From an uncultured Centipeda sp. (lineage in GTDB: Bacteria; Bacillota; Negativicutes; Selenomonadales; Selenomonadaceae): 64,000 nt of DNA. The number at the start of each line of letters is the position of its first letter. Position 1 is the first letter of the stretch. The translations under genes and the position numbers were made by a program. The notes beneath the pieces are model-generated. The model was not told the origin of the DNA, ran no database searches, and saw nothing but the letters and a program-made list of their open reading frames with translations. The stretch is from NCBI GenBank assembly GCA_905372865.1, contig CAJPQT010000015.1:1-64000 (forward strand), read 5' to 3'. Positions 17,107-24,359 of this stretch are shown here, piece by piece.

Positions 17107-18471
17107 TTATCCAAAGAGGTCGTTCAACGCCTCGGTCATGGTCGGGTGGGTGTAGATGGCAGAGCCGAGCGCGGCGGCAGTGATGCCGTGGTCGATTGCC
17201 ATTTTCATGAGGTTGATCATCTCCTGCGACTCGGGACAGAAGAAATGCGCACCGAGGAGCGTGTCGGTCTTCGCGTCAACGACTGCCTTGAGCATGCCGG
17301 CGGGCTTCCTGTAGACCTGCGCCTTTGGAATGGCGGCGACCTCAAGGCGGAGGATGCGTACGTCAAAGCCCGCCGCCTCTGCCTGTGCCTCCGTCATGCC
17401 GACGCGCGAGAGCGGCGGATCGAGGAAGACGGAGTAGGGGACGGCTCCGCGATTTGCCGTTGTGCGTGCCCCACCGCCCGCGAGCTGATCCTTTACGATG
17501 CGGAAATCGTCGAGGGAGATGTAGGTGAACTGCAGGCCGCCCGCGACATCGCCCATCGCCCAGATGTGCGGTACGCTTGTGCGCAGGTGCTCGTCAACGG
17601 CGACTGCGCCGCGCTCCGTCACAGCAACGCCCGCCGCCGCAAGATCCAGCCCCTCGATGTTCGGGCGGCGGCCCGTTGCGATGAGGATGGCGTTCGCCGC
17701 GAGCGTCTTCTCTCCGTCCACCGTCTGCACGACGACGTTCGCGCCGGCGGCACTGTCCTCGATGCGCTGCACCTTCGCACCCATCAGGATATGGATGCCG
17801 CGATCATTTGTATGCTGCAGGACGCGCGCGGCGATCTCTGCATCTTCACGCGGGATGAAGGCCTCGCCGTCCTGTACGACGGCGACGGACGAGCCAAAGT
17901 TGGCGTAGTACGATGCGAACTCAAGCCCAATGTAGCCGCCGCCGATGATGACGAGCTTTTCGGGCAGCTCGTCGAGCTCCATCATCGTCTCGCTCGTGTA
18001 TACGTGCGTGCTCTCTGCCGCTCCCTCGATCGGCGGGACGAAGGGGAGTGCGCCTGTATTGATGAAGATGCGTTCCGCCGTGACGGTTTGCTCTCCGTCC
18101 GCGCCGACAATGCGTACGGTATGCGCATCGACAAACGATGCCTCTCCGTCAATGACGACCGCACCCGTGCCCGTCACCTTGGCGTAGTTCTTTTCGCGCA
18201 GCATTGCCGTGAGGCGGCGTTTCTCTGCAATCGCCGCACGATAGCGCTCCGCCTTTGCCGCGAAGTCGCCGCCCGCCGCTGCCGAGAGCCGCGCACTGTA
18301 CTCGAGCGACTTCGACGGGATGCAGGCGACGTTGATGCAGGTGCCGCCGTAACGCTCCTTTGACCGCTCGACGAGGGCGACCGTCTCGCCCTTCTTCGCG
18401 AGAAAGCCCGCGAGCGTCTTGCCCGCCTTGCCGAAGCCGATGATGAGATTTTGATATGATGTGTTCTGCAT
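17107..18471 (-). CDS. class I pyridine nucleotide-disulfide oxidoreductase (RclA-like)
   Basis: A 454-residue FAD enzyme. IIGFGKAGKTLAGFLAKKG is the FAD-binding fold, GGTCINVACIPSK holds the redox-active cysteine pair (C-x4-C), VIIGGGYIGLEFASYYANFG binds NAD(P)H, WAMGDVAGG is the second FAD motif, and THPTMTEALNDLF near the end carries the His-Glu dyad. The fold is that of dihydrolipoamide dehydrogenase or mercuric reductase, but no lipoyl enzyme genes are near. The GFGKAGKTLAG start is more like RclA/YkgC, linked to oxidative or copper stress. Start at the ATG at 18471 after GGAG. Divergent from a Crp/Fnr regulator. Confidence 0.85.
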   Translation of the reverse strand: MQNTSYQNLIIGFGKAGKTLAGFLAKKGETVALVERSKERYGGTCINVACIPSKSLEYSARLSAAAGGDFAAKAERYRAAIAEKRRLTAMLREKNYAKVTGTGAVVIDGEASFVDAHTVRIVGADGEQTVTAERIFINTGALPFVPPIEGAAESTHVYTSETMMELDELPEKLVIIGGGYIGLEFASYYANFGSSVAVVQDGEAFIPREDAEIAARVLQHTNDRGIHILMGAKVQRIEDSAAGANVVVQTVDGEKTLAANAILIATGRRPNIEGLDLAAAGVAVTERGAVAVDEHLRTSVPHIWAMGDVAGGLQFTYISLDDFRIVKDQLAGGGARTTANRGAVPYSVFLDPPLSRVGMTEAQAEAAGFDVRILRLEVAAIPKAQVYRKPAGMLKAVVDAKTDTLLGAHFFCPESQEMINLMKMAIDHGITAAALGSAIYTHPTMTEALNDLFG

Positions 18472-18511
18472 GACATGCTCCATTTCTGTTGAAACTTTTG
18501 TGACTGCGGTT

Positions 18512-18517
18512 ATTATA
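18512..18517 (-). promoter_or_regulatory. extended -10 promoter element of the flavoprotein gene
   Basis: On the minus strand the sequence reads ATGCTATAAT, a perfect -10 with TG extension, about 41 bases before the start codon. A -35 is not clear (TTCACT at 14 bases is the nearest). Confidence 0.55.
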
Positions 18518-18568
18518 GCATTTTTTGGCACAGTGAAGAGAAATATTGTGGAAAAAATATGTGCCTCA

Positions 18569-18597
18569 TTTACAAATTCGTGGATTCCCCCTATAAT
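18569..18597 (+). promoter_or_regulatory. promoter of the Crp/Fnr regulator gene
   Basis: TTTACA at 18569-18574 and TATAAT at 18592-18597 with a 17-base spacer. The predicted start falls inside a palindrome at 18597-18619. Confidence 0.75.
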
Positions 18598-18619
18598 GAT
18601 AGAGAATTGTTCTCTATCA
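18597..18619. promoter_or_regulatory. perfect 10-base inverted repeat, probable operator
   Basis: TGATAGAGAA (18597-18606), a TTG centre, then TTCTCTATCA (18610-18619). It abuts the -10 box and covers the likely transcription start of the regulator gene, so a bound dimer would block transcription. Autorepression by the Crp/Fnr protein is the simplest reading. The arms do not match the classic CRP or FNR consensus. Confidence 0.65.
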
Positions 18620-18636
18620 ACGGAAAGGAGCGGACT

Positions 18637-19332
18637 ATGCTGACGCATGAAATGCTGGCACCGTATATGGAACTCCTTCTGCGGCACGATCTGTTCGAGG
18701 GGGTTCCGGCAGAGGCCCTGCCGGAGCTTCTGAATGCGCTCGGCGGTGAGGTGAAGCGTTATGCGGCGGGGGCGGATATCATGCGCATGGGGCGTGCACC
18801 GATTGTGACGGGCATCATTCTGACAGGGGCAATCGAGGTGTCGTTTCTCAACGAGAACGCCGACCAGATCGACATGAATATCTTTGAGGCGGGCAAGAGT
18901 TTCGGCGAGACGATGGAGGGGGCGAATCTCGCGGCAAGCCGTATGTTCGTCAAGGCTCTCAGCGATACGCTGATCCTGCGCCTGCAGTTCCGACAGCTCT
19001 ACGAGCGTACCGCGTGCAGCGACCCGCATCTCTGGCGGTTCACATTGAATATGCTGCGCAGAATTTCGCAGAAGGGAACCTTTTATCAGCACAAGATCCG
19101 CATCATGGGGCAGAAGAGCATCCGCGCAAAGCTCAGCGTCTACCTGCAGGCAATCCCCGTGGAGGGGGATGGTACTGCCGTGCGTGAGCTGAACCAGACG
19201 CAGCTCGCGCGCTACCTCGGCGTGGAGCGCAGCGCACTCAGCCGCGAGATGAGCCACATGCGCGACGAGGGGATCATCGACTACGACCGTAAGACCCTGC
19301 GCGTGCTTAATCCGGATTTTTTGGCGATTTAG
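18637..19332 (+). CDS. Crp/Fnr-family transcriptional regulator
   Basis: A 231-residue regulator. The N-terminal cyclic-nucleotide-binding-like barrel covers about residues 15-125 (LLRHDLFEGVPAE, then FEAGKSFGETME), followed by the dimer helix and a winged helix-turn-helix around LNQTQLARYLGVERSALSRE. The N-terminal cysteine set of FNR proper is absent, and the signal is unknown. Start at the ATG at 18637 behind AAAGGAGCGG. It is divergent from the flavoprotein gene and has a palindrome at its promoter, which suggests local control of one or both genes. Confidence 0.88.
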   Translation: MLTHEMLAPYMELLLRHDLFEGVPAEALPELLNALGGEVKRYAAGADIMRMGRAPIVTGIILTGAIEVSFLNENADQIDMNIFEAGKSFGETMEGANLAASRMFVKALSDTLILRLQFRQLYERTACSDPHLWRFTLNMLRRISQKGTFYQHKIRIMGQKSIRAKLSVYLQAIPVEGDGTAVRELNQTQLARYLGVERSALSREMSHMRDEGIIDYDRKTLRVLNPDFLAI

Positions 19333-19344
19333 GGGGCGCGCAAA

Positions 19345-19394
19345 AATGGGCTGTTGCACGAAGCTGAAAAACTTCGTGTGACAGCCCATTTTCT
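19345..19394. terminator. bidirectional terminator between the Crp/Fnr gene and fumC
   Basis: AATGGGCTGT-TGCACGAAG pairs with CTTCGTGTG-ACAGCCCATT around a short A-rich loop, followed by TTTCTC on the plus strand and an A/T run on the other side. Confidence 0.8.
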
Positions 19395-19412
19395 CATGAG
19401 GAAACGTAAATC

Positions 19413-20777
19413 TTATATCATCTCTTCGGGATGGAAGACCTCGTCGAACTTCTCGGCGGTGAGGAAGCCGAGGGCGACGCATGCTTCCTTGAGGCTGATG
19501 TTCTCGTCGAACGCCTTGTGTGCGGTCTTCGCGGCGTTCTCGTAGCCGATGTACGGATTGAGTGCCGTGACGAGCATCAGCGAGCGGTGGAGGTTCTCGT
19601 GCATCTTCTCGCGGTTCGCGGTGATTCCCGTGACGCAGCGGTCATTGAACGACTTCAGAGAATCCGTGAGGAGGCGTGCGGACTGGAGGAAGTCGTAGAT
19701 CATAACGGGCATGAACACGTTCAGCTCAAAGTTGCCCTGCGAGGCGGCAATGCCGATGGCGGCATCGTTGCCCATGACCTGTACGGCGACCATTGTGACG
19801 GACTCGCACTGCGTCGGGTTGACCTTGCCCGGCATGATGGAGCTGCCCGGCTCGTTCGCGGGGATCGTGATCTCACCGAGACCGCAGCGCGGACCCGCCG
19901 CGAGCCAGCGGATGTCGTTCGCGATCTTCATCATGTTCGCGGCGAGCCCCTTGAGCCCGCCGTGGGCAAAGACGATCGCGTCCTTGCTCGTGAGCGCGTG
20001 GAACTTGTTCGGCGCGGTGACGAACTTCTTTCCCGTCAGCTCGCTTGCCGCCTGTGCGACAGCGACATCGAAGCCCTTCGGCGTGTTGAGCCCTGTGCCG
20101 ACAGCGGTGCCGCCGAGTGCGAGCTCGTGGAGGAAGGGGAGCGATGCCTGCAGCTGCTTCTTCGACTGCTCCAGCATCGCGAGCCAGCCGCTGATCTCCT
20201 GCGTAAACGAGATGGGAACGGCATCCTGCAGGTGTGTGCGCCCCGTCTTGACAATGCCCTCGTTCTCCTTCATCAGACGGCGGAATGTGTTCGCGAGGAG
20301 GTCGATGCTCGGGAAGAGCCCGTCCTCAATGGCGATGACCGCCGCGATGTGCATTGCCGTCGGGAACGTGTCGTTCGAGCTCTGTGACATGTTGGAGTGA
20401 TCGTTCGGGTGCAGGATCTTCTCCCCCGCGATCTCGTTGCCGCGATTCGCGATGACCTCGTTGACGTTCATGTTCGACTGCGTGCCGCTGCCGGTCTGCC
20501 AGACCGCGAGGGGGAAGTGCTCCGCGAGTTTGCCTGCGATGATCTCGTCGCACGCCGCCTTGATGGCATCGAGGCGTTTGTTGTCGAGCTTGCCGAGCTT
20601 GTTGTTCGCAATGGCGGCAGATTTCTTCAGAATGCCGAATGCGTGAATGATCTCGGCGGGCATCTTCTCGATGCCGATGGGGAAGTTCTCGAAGCTGCGC
20701 TCTGTCTGCGCGGCCCAGTACTTGTCCGCCGGAACCTTGACTTCGCCGAGGGAATCATGTTCGATGCGATACTCCAT
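19413..20777 (-). CDS. fumC: fumarate hydratase, class II
   Basis: A 454-residue enzyme interconverting fumarate and malate. GSSIMPGKVNPTQCE is the superfamily signature; SGTQSNMNVNEVIANRG, SSNDTFPTAMHIAAV and GRTHLQDAVPISF are the other active-site blocks of the class II, oxygen-stable, iron-free type. Length and N-terminus (MEYRIEHDSLGEVKVP) are normal. The ribosome binding site is AAGGAGGAC. In fermentative Negativicutes the enzyme serves the reductive branch to succinate and propionate. Confidence 0.96.
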   Translation of the reverse strand: MEYRIEHDSLGEVKVPADKYWAAQTERSFENFPIGIEKMPAEIIHAFGILKKSAAIANNKLGKLDNKRLDAIKAACDEIIAGKLAEHFPLAVWQTGSGTQSNMNVNEVIANRGNEIAGEKILHPNDHSNMSQSSNDTFPTAMHIAAVIAIEDGLFPSIDLLANTFRRLMKENEGIVKTGRTHLQDAVPISFTQEISGWLAMLEQSKKQLQASLPFLHELALGGTAVGTGLNTPKGFDVAVAQAASELTGKKFVTAPNKFHALTSKDAIVFAHGGLKGLAANMMKIANDIRWLAAGPRCGLGEITIPANEPGSSIMPGKVNPTQCESVTMVAVQVMGNDAAIGIAASQGNFELNVFMPVMIYDFLQSARLLTDSLKSFNDRCVTGITANREKMHENLHRSLMLVTALNPYIGYENAAKTAHKAFDENISLKEACVALGFLTAEKFDEVFHPEEMI

Positions 20778-20830
20778 TTGGATTGTCCTCCTTAAAATTG
20801 TAATAGTAGAGAGAAAAATCTGCTAATAAG

Positions 20831-20836
20831 AGTATA
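20831..20836 (-). promoter_or_regulatory. -10 element of the fumC promoter
   Basis: On the minus strand the sequence reads TATGCTATACT, an extended -10, about 54 bases before the fumC start. No good -35 is seen at 17 bases. Confidence 0.45.
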
Positions 20837-20862
20837 GCATAAAAATATGAAATTGAGAATAT

Positions 20863-21348
20863 TTATCTTGATATTTTCTGTAAAATTGATCGTGCGCCGA
20901 TGCCGATCAGGATGCCCGTCAGAATCCCGACAAAGCCGAGTACGGGAGCGTAGAAAAAGAGGGCAGTCGTCTGCATGACGGCGGCGGCGACGAGGAGCTG
21001 TGCCATGTTGTGCAGGAAGCCGCCCGCCGCACTGATGCCGACGATGGAGAGCTGCGTGTGCTGTTTCAGCAGCGCCATCGCCGCGAAACTTGCCGCGCCG
21101 CCCGCGAGACTGTAAAGCATGGGCGCGATACCTCCACCGAGGAATGAGGCGAGGAGGATGCGCAGCGTGAGCATGAGTGCTGCGTCGCGCATCGGCAGGA
21201 GATGGAGTGCGATCAGCGTGACGATGGCGGCAAGCCCGAGCTTTGCGCCTGGGACGGGCAGCGGCAGGGGGAGGAAGCCCTCAAGCACGAAGAGGATGAG
21301 GGAGAGTGCGGTGAGCAGCGCAATGCGCGTTATGCGGCGAAGGTTCAT
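20863..21348 (-). CDS. Gx transporter family membrane protein
   Basis: A 161-residue, very hydrophobic protein with four to five membrane helices and the glycine-rich start MNLRRITRIALLTALSLILFVLEGFLPLP followed by PGAKLGLAAIVTLIALHLL. This pattern is that of the Gx transporter family, also annotated as heptaprenyl diphosphate synthase component I, a fold related to ECF-transporter S components. It begins one base after the NusG-II domain gene, a pairing common in Clostridia and Negativicutes. The transported compound is unknown. Confidence 0.8.
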   Translation of the reverse strand: MNLRRITRIALLTALSLILFVLEGFLPLPLPVPGAKLGLAAIVTLIALHLLPMRDAALMLTLRILLASFLGGGIAPMLYSLAGGAASFAAMALLKQHTQLSIVGISAAGGFLHNMAQLLVAAAVMQTTALFFYAPVLGFVGILTGILIGIGARSILQKISR

Positions 21349-21349
21349 A

Positions 21350-21688
21350 TCACTTCACTTCGATGAGGAGCTTGTGCGGCAGACAGGCGATTACATCGCC
21401 CTTCTTCGATGCCTTGCCCGTCTTGACGCAGACGAGGTCGGGGCAGTCCGCATCGACGACGGCGATGCTTTCGTCCTCGATGCGGATCGTGTTTGCCCCG
21501 TGCTCATCCGCAATGACAATCTCTTCTGTGCCCGTGTGCCCCGTGAGCGGGATATCGTAGAGCTGCACATTGTCCTGTGTGATAACGGCGTGCCGCACAG
21601 TATCGTCTGCGCGTGTGAAAAAAAATATGGCACCGACCCCACAGAGGAGGAGCAGTGCGCCGATGAGGACGAAGTCGTTTTTCTTCAT
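21350..21688 (-). CDS. NusG domain II-containing membrane-anchored protein
   Basis: A 112-residue protein with an N-terminal membrane helix (DFVLIGALLLLCGVGAIFFF) and an extracytoplasmic beta domain, IVIADEHGANTIRIEDESIAVVDADCPDLVCVKTG, which fits the NusG-II family. The cysteines in DCPDLVCVKTG are typical of it. The usual context is a Gx-transporter gene, often near FMN-binding or Rnf components, as here with the former. The role is unknown; it is not a transcription factor despite the name. Confidence 0.8.
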   Translation of the reverse strand: MKKNDFVLIGALLLLCGVGAIFFFTRADDTVRHAVITQDNVQLYDIPLTGHTGTEEIVIADEHGANTIRIEDESIAVVDADCPDLVCVKTGKASKKGDVIACLPHKLLIEVK

Positions 21689-21717
21689 TGGTGTTTCCTT
21701 TCCCTATGTGATATAAT
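21688..21717 (+). promoter_or_regulatory. promoter of the putative toxin mRNA (RNA I)
   Basis: TTGGTG at 21688-21693 and TATAAT at 21712-21717, spacer 18 bases, with TGTGA before the -10. Transcription would start near 21724. Confidence 0.7.
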
Positions 21718-21762
21718 CCTCTCGCCACGGCTCTCATCCGGTCAATCAGGCACGGGAGGGAG

Positions 21763-21786
21763 GTTGGTGACGTGCACATCTCTGAT
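21763..21786. repeat. direct repeat copy A, over the toxin start codon
   Basis: Contains GTTGG, CGTG and CTCTGAT in this order; the same three blocks recur at 21952-21974. It spans the toxin GTG start at 21772, placing it where an antisense RNA would block translation. Confidence 0.65.
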
Positions 21787-21861
21787 CTGTTGCTTTCGCT
21801 GCTTATCAGTGTTGTCGGGAGTGTTCTTGGCGCGCTGATTGTGCAGAGGCTGAGGAGGTAG
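21772..21861 (+). CDS. putative par/Fst-like type I toxin peptide
   Basis: A 29-residue peptide starting at a GTG, behind the strong ribosome binding site GGGAGGGAGG. It begins HISDLLLSLLISVV, forms one membrane helix to about residue 24, and ends in the basic tail QRLRR. Small single-helix peptides with a charged tail are typical of Fst-type toxins that damage the membrane. The gene has its own promoter and terminator and faces a convergent small RNA with which it shares direct repeats, as in the par locus of plasmid pAD1. No alignment to Fst has been made; the helix lacks the proline common in Fst. The assignment rests on architecture. Confidence 0.65.
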   Translation: MHISDLLLSLLISVVGSVLGALIVQRLRR

Positions 21862-21910
21862 GAGCAGCCTCCGCTGTGGCATCAGCCGAGTGCGTCTCAT
21901 CAGCGCACAA

Positions 21911-21950
21911 AAAGGCCTCGGGGGTCATCACTCCCCGAGGCCTTTCTATT
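21911..21950. terminator. shared bidirectional terminator of the type I toxin-antitoxin locus
   Basis: Thirteen-base stem AAAGGCCTCGGGG (21911-21923) and CCCCGAGGCCTTT (21933-21945) with a 9-base loop. A T run follows on the minus strand (TTTTTG) and a weaker one on the plus strand (TTTCTATT), so it can end both convergent RNAs. Confidence 0.85.
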
Positions 21951-21951
21951 G

Positions 21952-21974
21952 GTTGGCGTGTGCCCACCTCTGAT
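21952..21974. repeat. direct repeat copy B, in the 5' end of the antitoxin RNA
   Basis: Contains GTTGG (21952-21956), CGTG (21957-21960) and CTCTGAT (21968-21974), the same blocks and order as copy A at 21763-21786. Because the two RNAs run in opposite directions, direct repeats in DNA become complementary in RNA. Confidence 0.65.
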
Positions 21975-21982
21975 TCATGATT

Positions 21983-22011
21983 ATTATAGCATTGATAGAA
22001 AAGCATTTCAA
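21983..22011 (-). promoter_or_regulatory. promoter of the antitoxin RNA
   Basis: On the minus strand TTGAAA (22006-22011) and TATAAT (21983-21988) with a 17-base spacer and a TGC extension. It is stronger than the toxin promoter, as expected for an unstable antitoxin RNA. Confidence 0.75.
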
Positions 22012-22123
22012 GTGTATATGGGAATTTCACCATAGCAGAAATGGGAGTGAGATCAAAAATGCGGTGACTGGAAAAATTTCGGTGGAGGTGTTACAATGTC
22101 TCACAGAGATGCATATGCATCGG

Positions 22124-22612
22124 TCAGATGCCTTTTCCGAGCTCGCGCTGCCAGTAGGCGAGGTCGGGTTCGCTGAGCGGCAGGTCGATGGTCTGCCCGT
22201 TGTCATAGTAAAAGCGCAGACGAATGCCCGTTGCCTTGCGGACGGCAGGGAGGCTTGCACGCGGGAGCTCGACGAAGAATTTGTTTTCGTTCTTGTAGGG
22301 ACTGTCTGTATCCGGAACAGGACGCGGCGTGTACTTGGTCACGGCCTTCATCTCCCATGCGGCACCGTCTGTGTAGAGGACGATGTCAGGCAGGAGCTTC
22401 GCCTTGTCATAGCGATAGTCTCGGAGCGTGAGGGTCGCGCCCTCGAGGCGGCCTTCGCCCGTGTAGGATGCTTGAAAGTCGATGTGCGCGTATGCGGAGA
22501 GGCTGCGTGCACTTCGATGATCGATCTGGTAGGTATAGGAGAGACCGAAGATGCCGACAAGGATGAGGAGCAGGGCGACAACGATGACGAGCTGACGGAG
22601 CAGGTTCTGCAC
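22124..22612 (-). CDS. membrane-anchored protein of unknown function
   Basis: A 162-residue protein with an N-terminal membrane helix (LVIVVALLLILVGIFGLSYTY) and a soluble, mostly beta domain outside the cytoplasm; it includes IVLYTDGAAWEMKAVTKYTP and ends in a charged tail. No family was recognised. It starts at a GTG (22612) behind GAAAGGAGGAG and has its own promoter. It lies between the toxin-antitoxin locus and the phosphatase genes and shares an operon with neither. Confidence 0.75.
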   Translation of the reverse strand: MQNLLRQLVIVVALLLILVGIFGLSYTYQIDHRSARSLSAYAHIDFQASYTGEGRLEGATLTLRDYRYDKAKLLPDIVLYTDGAAWEMKAVTKYTPRPVPDTDSPYKNENKFFVELPRASLPAVRKATGIRLRFYYDNGQTIDLPLSEPDLAYWQRELGKGI

Positions 22613-22649
22613 GGCGCTCCTCCTTTCGATGCATTCGTTATTTCGTGGT

Positions 22650-22679
22650 ATTATAACATAGGGGAAAGCACTTTGTCAG
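22650..22679 (-). promoter_or_regulatory. promoter of the gene at 22124-22612
   Basis: On the minus strand CTGACA (22674-22679) and TATAAT (22650-22655), spacer 18 bases. Confidence 0.6.
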
Positions 22680-22713
22680 CAGTTGATGAAAATGGGATAC
22701 AGGAGGGGATGAA

Positions 22714-23550
22714 ATGGCGGTAAAGTTGTTTGTATCGGATCTGGACGGGACGATGCTGCCGGACGGCAATGTGGTTTCGCCGGAGAATATCGCAGCGGTG
22801 CGCCGCGCCGCGGACGCAGGCGTTGTGGTGACGATTGCGACGGGGCGCATGTTCGAGGCGGCGCTGCCCGTTGCCGAGGTGCTCGGCCTGGATGTGCCCA
22901 TCATCTCGTACAACGGCGGGCTCATCAAGAGCCCGAGCGGTCGCGTCTACGAGGAGCATACGGTCGATCCTGTCCTTGCACATGATCTCATTGCGTTCTG
23001 CAAGGAGCGCGGATGGTATATCCAGAGCTACAGCGGCGGTGTGCTGCGCTATGTCGAGCCGTGCGATGAGTCGCGGTTCTACGAGAATTCGCAGAAGGTC
23101 GCGGGCAAGGCGGTCGGTTGGGACGGGCTCTTTGCACACACGGCGGGCAACTGCAAGCTGCTCCTCGTGACGAAGGAGCTTCCCGTGACGCTTACGCGTG
23201 CGGAGGCGGTGCTCGCAGCGTTCGGTGCGCAGGTGGATGTGACGCGCTCGGCAGACAATTTGATCGAGATTGTGCCAAAGGGCATCTCCAAGGCATCGGC
23301 GCTGAAATCGCTTGCGGAAAAGCTCGGCTTCTCCATTGAGGAGACGATGGCGATCGGCGATGCGTACAACGATTTGCCGATGCTGCAGGCGGCGGGCAAG
23401 AGCATCGCGATGGGCAACGCGTTCCCCGAGATCAAAGAGGTGACGGACTACGAAACCCTCTCCTGTGAAGAGAACGGGCTCGCAGCGGCAATCTATCGCT
23501 ATGTGCTCGGCATGGGCGCAGATGCGCCCGTATCGATGACGAGGGGCTGA
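22714..23550 (+). CDS. Cof-type HAD phosphatase
   Basis: A 278-residue haloacid-dehalogenase-family phosphatase of the Cof (IIB) subclass. VSDLDGTMLPDG holds the nucleophilic aspartate, TIATGRMFEAALP the second motif, and IGDAYNDLPMLQAAG the metal-binding aspartates; PKGISKASALKSLAEKLG is typical for Cof proteins. Substrates in the subclass are sugar phosphates, nucleotides and flavin precursors; none can be named here. Start behind AGGAGGGG. It stands directly before a paralogue. Confidence 0.9.
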   Translation: MAVKLFVSDLDGTMLPDGNVVSPENIAAVRRAADAGVVVTIATGRMFEAALPVAEVLGLDVPIISYNGGLIKSPSGRVYEEHTVDPVLAHDLIAFCKERGWYIQSYSGGVLRYVEPCDESRFYENSQKVAGKAVGWDGLFAHTAGNCKLLLVTKELPVTLTRAEAVLAAFGAQVDVTRSADNLIEIVPKGISKASALKSLAEKLGFSIEETMAIGDAYNDLPMLQAAGKSIAMGNAFPEIKEVTDYETLSCEENGLAAAIYRYVLGMGADAPVSMTRG

Positions 23551-23553
23551 CCG

Positions 23554-24348
23554 ATGGCGATCAAACTCATTGCACTCGATCTGGACGGGACGCTTCTGAC
23601 CTCGGACAAGAAAATCACGACGCGTACGAAGGACATCATCGCCCGCGCGATGGCGCGCGGTGTCACGGTGACGATTGCGACGGGGCGCATGCTGCGTTCG
23701 GCACTGTACTTTACCCGTCAGCTCGCCTCCGATGCGCCCGTCATCTGCTGCAACGGCGGCTATGTAGGGCATGCGGAGGGGGAGCCCGTCTTTGCGAAGT
23801 ATTTTGACCCAGATCTCGTGCGCGAATTCCTGACGTTTGTCTATGAGCGGAATTGGTACGTCAACTGGTACAGCGGCATCGAGATCTACGCACCCGAGTA
23901 TCGTGCCGATCACTTTGATGCATATCGAACGACGGGGAATTTCGTGGTGACGGAGGTCGGAAATGACTATCTGCGCTATACGGAGAATGTCCCGCAGTTC
24001 GTTCTGCGCAATCTGAACGAGGGAATTGACGCCTATTTCACCGCTGTGCGGGAGCAGTTCGGCGATCGGGTCGTGCCGCAGCAGAATACGGGGACGAGCC
24101 TCGACATCAATCCGCCCGGGGTCAACAAGGCGGTCGGCGTGCAGGCGCTCGCGGACGCGATGGGGCTCAGCCTTGACGAGGTGATGGTCGCGGGTGATGC
24201 GGACAATGACTTTGAGATGCTCGCGATGGGGGCGTTCTCCGTTGTGCCGGAGAACGGTCTGCCGGAGGCAAAGGAACGCGCCAGCTACGTGACGGCATCC
24301 AACGATGCGAACGGAATAGCGCTCGCAATTGAGAAATTTGTACTGTGA
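23554..24348 (+). CDS. Cof-type HAD phosphatase (paralogue)
   Basis: A 264-residue Cof-type phosphatase three bases after a related gene. ALDLDGTLLTSDKK, TIATGRMLRSALY and AGDADNDFEMLAMG are the catalytic motifs. The two proteins share layout and many positions (the TIATGRM block is identical), pointing to tandem duplication followed by divergence. rapZ follows after 11 bases, so these genes probably lead the rapZ-yvcK-whiA transcript. The substrate is unknown. Confidence 0.9.
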   Translation: MAIKLIALDLDGTLLTSDKKITTRTKDIIARAMARGVTVTIATGRMLRSALYFTRQLASDAPVICCNGGYVGHAEGEPVFAKYFDPDLVREFLTFVYERNWYVNWYSGIEIYAPEYRADHFDAYRTTGNFVVTEVGNDYLRYTENVPQFVLRNLNEGIDAYFTAVREQFGDRVVPQQNTGTSLDINPPGVNKAVGVQALADAMGLSLDEVMVAGDADNDFEMLAMGAFSVVPENGLPEAKERASYVTASNDANGIALAIEKFVL

Positions 24349-24359
24349 GGTGATTTGCG

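Larger units (their letters stand above)
21908..21976 (-). ncRNA. putative antitoxin RNA (RNA II-like)
   Basis: A transcript from the minus-strand promoter at 21983-22011 would start near 21976, read through repeat copy B, and end at the shared terminator, giving about 70 bases. That is close to the size known for the pAD1 par antitoxin RNA. It could pair with the toxin mRNA at the terminator loop and, through the direct repeats, at the toxin start. No coding capacity is evident. Confidence 0.6.

Noticed and set aside
18472..19482. N-terminal extension of the flavoprotein frame through the Crp/Fnr gene on the opposite strand
   Set aside because: The FAD-binding fold begins right at 18471, the extension lacks any family likeness, and a promoter and ribosome binding site lie between.
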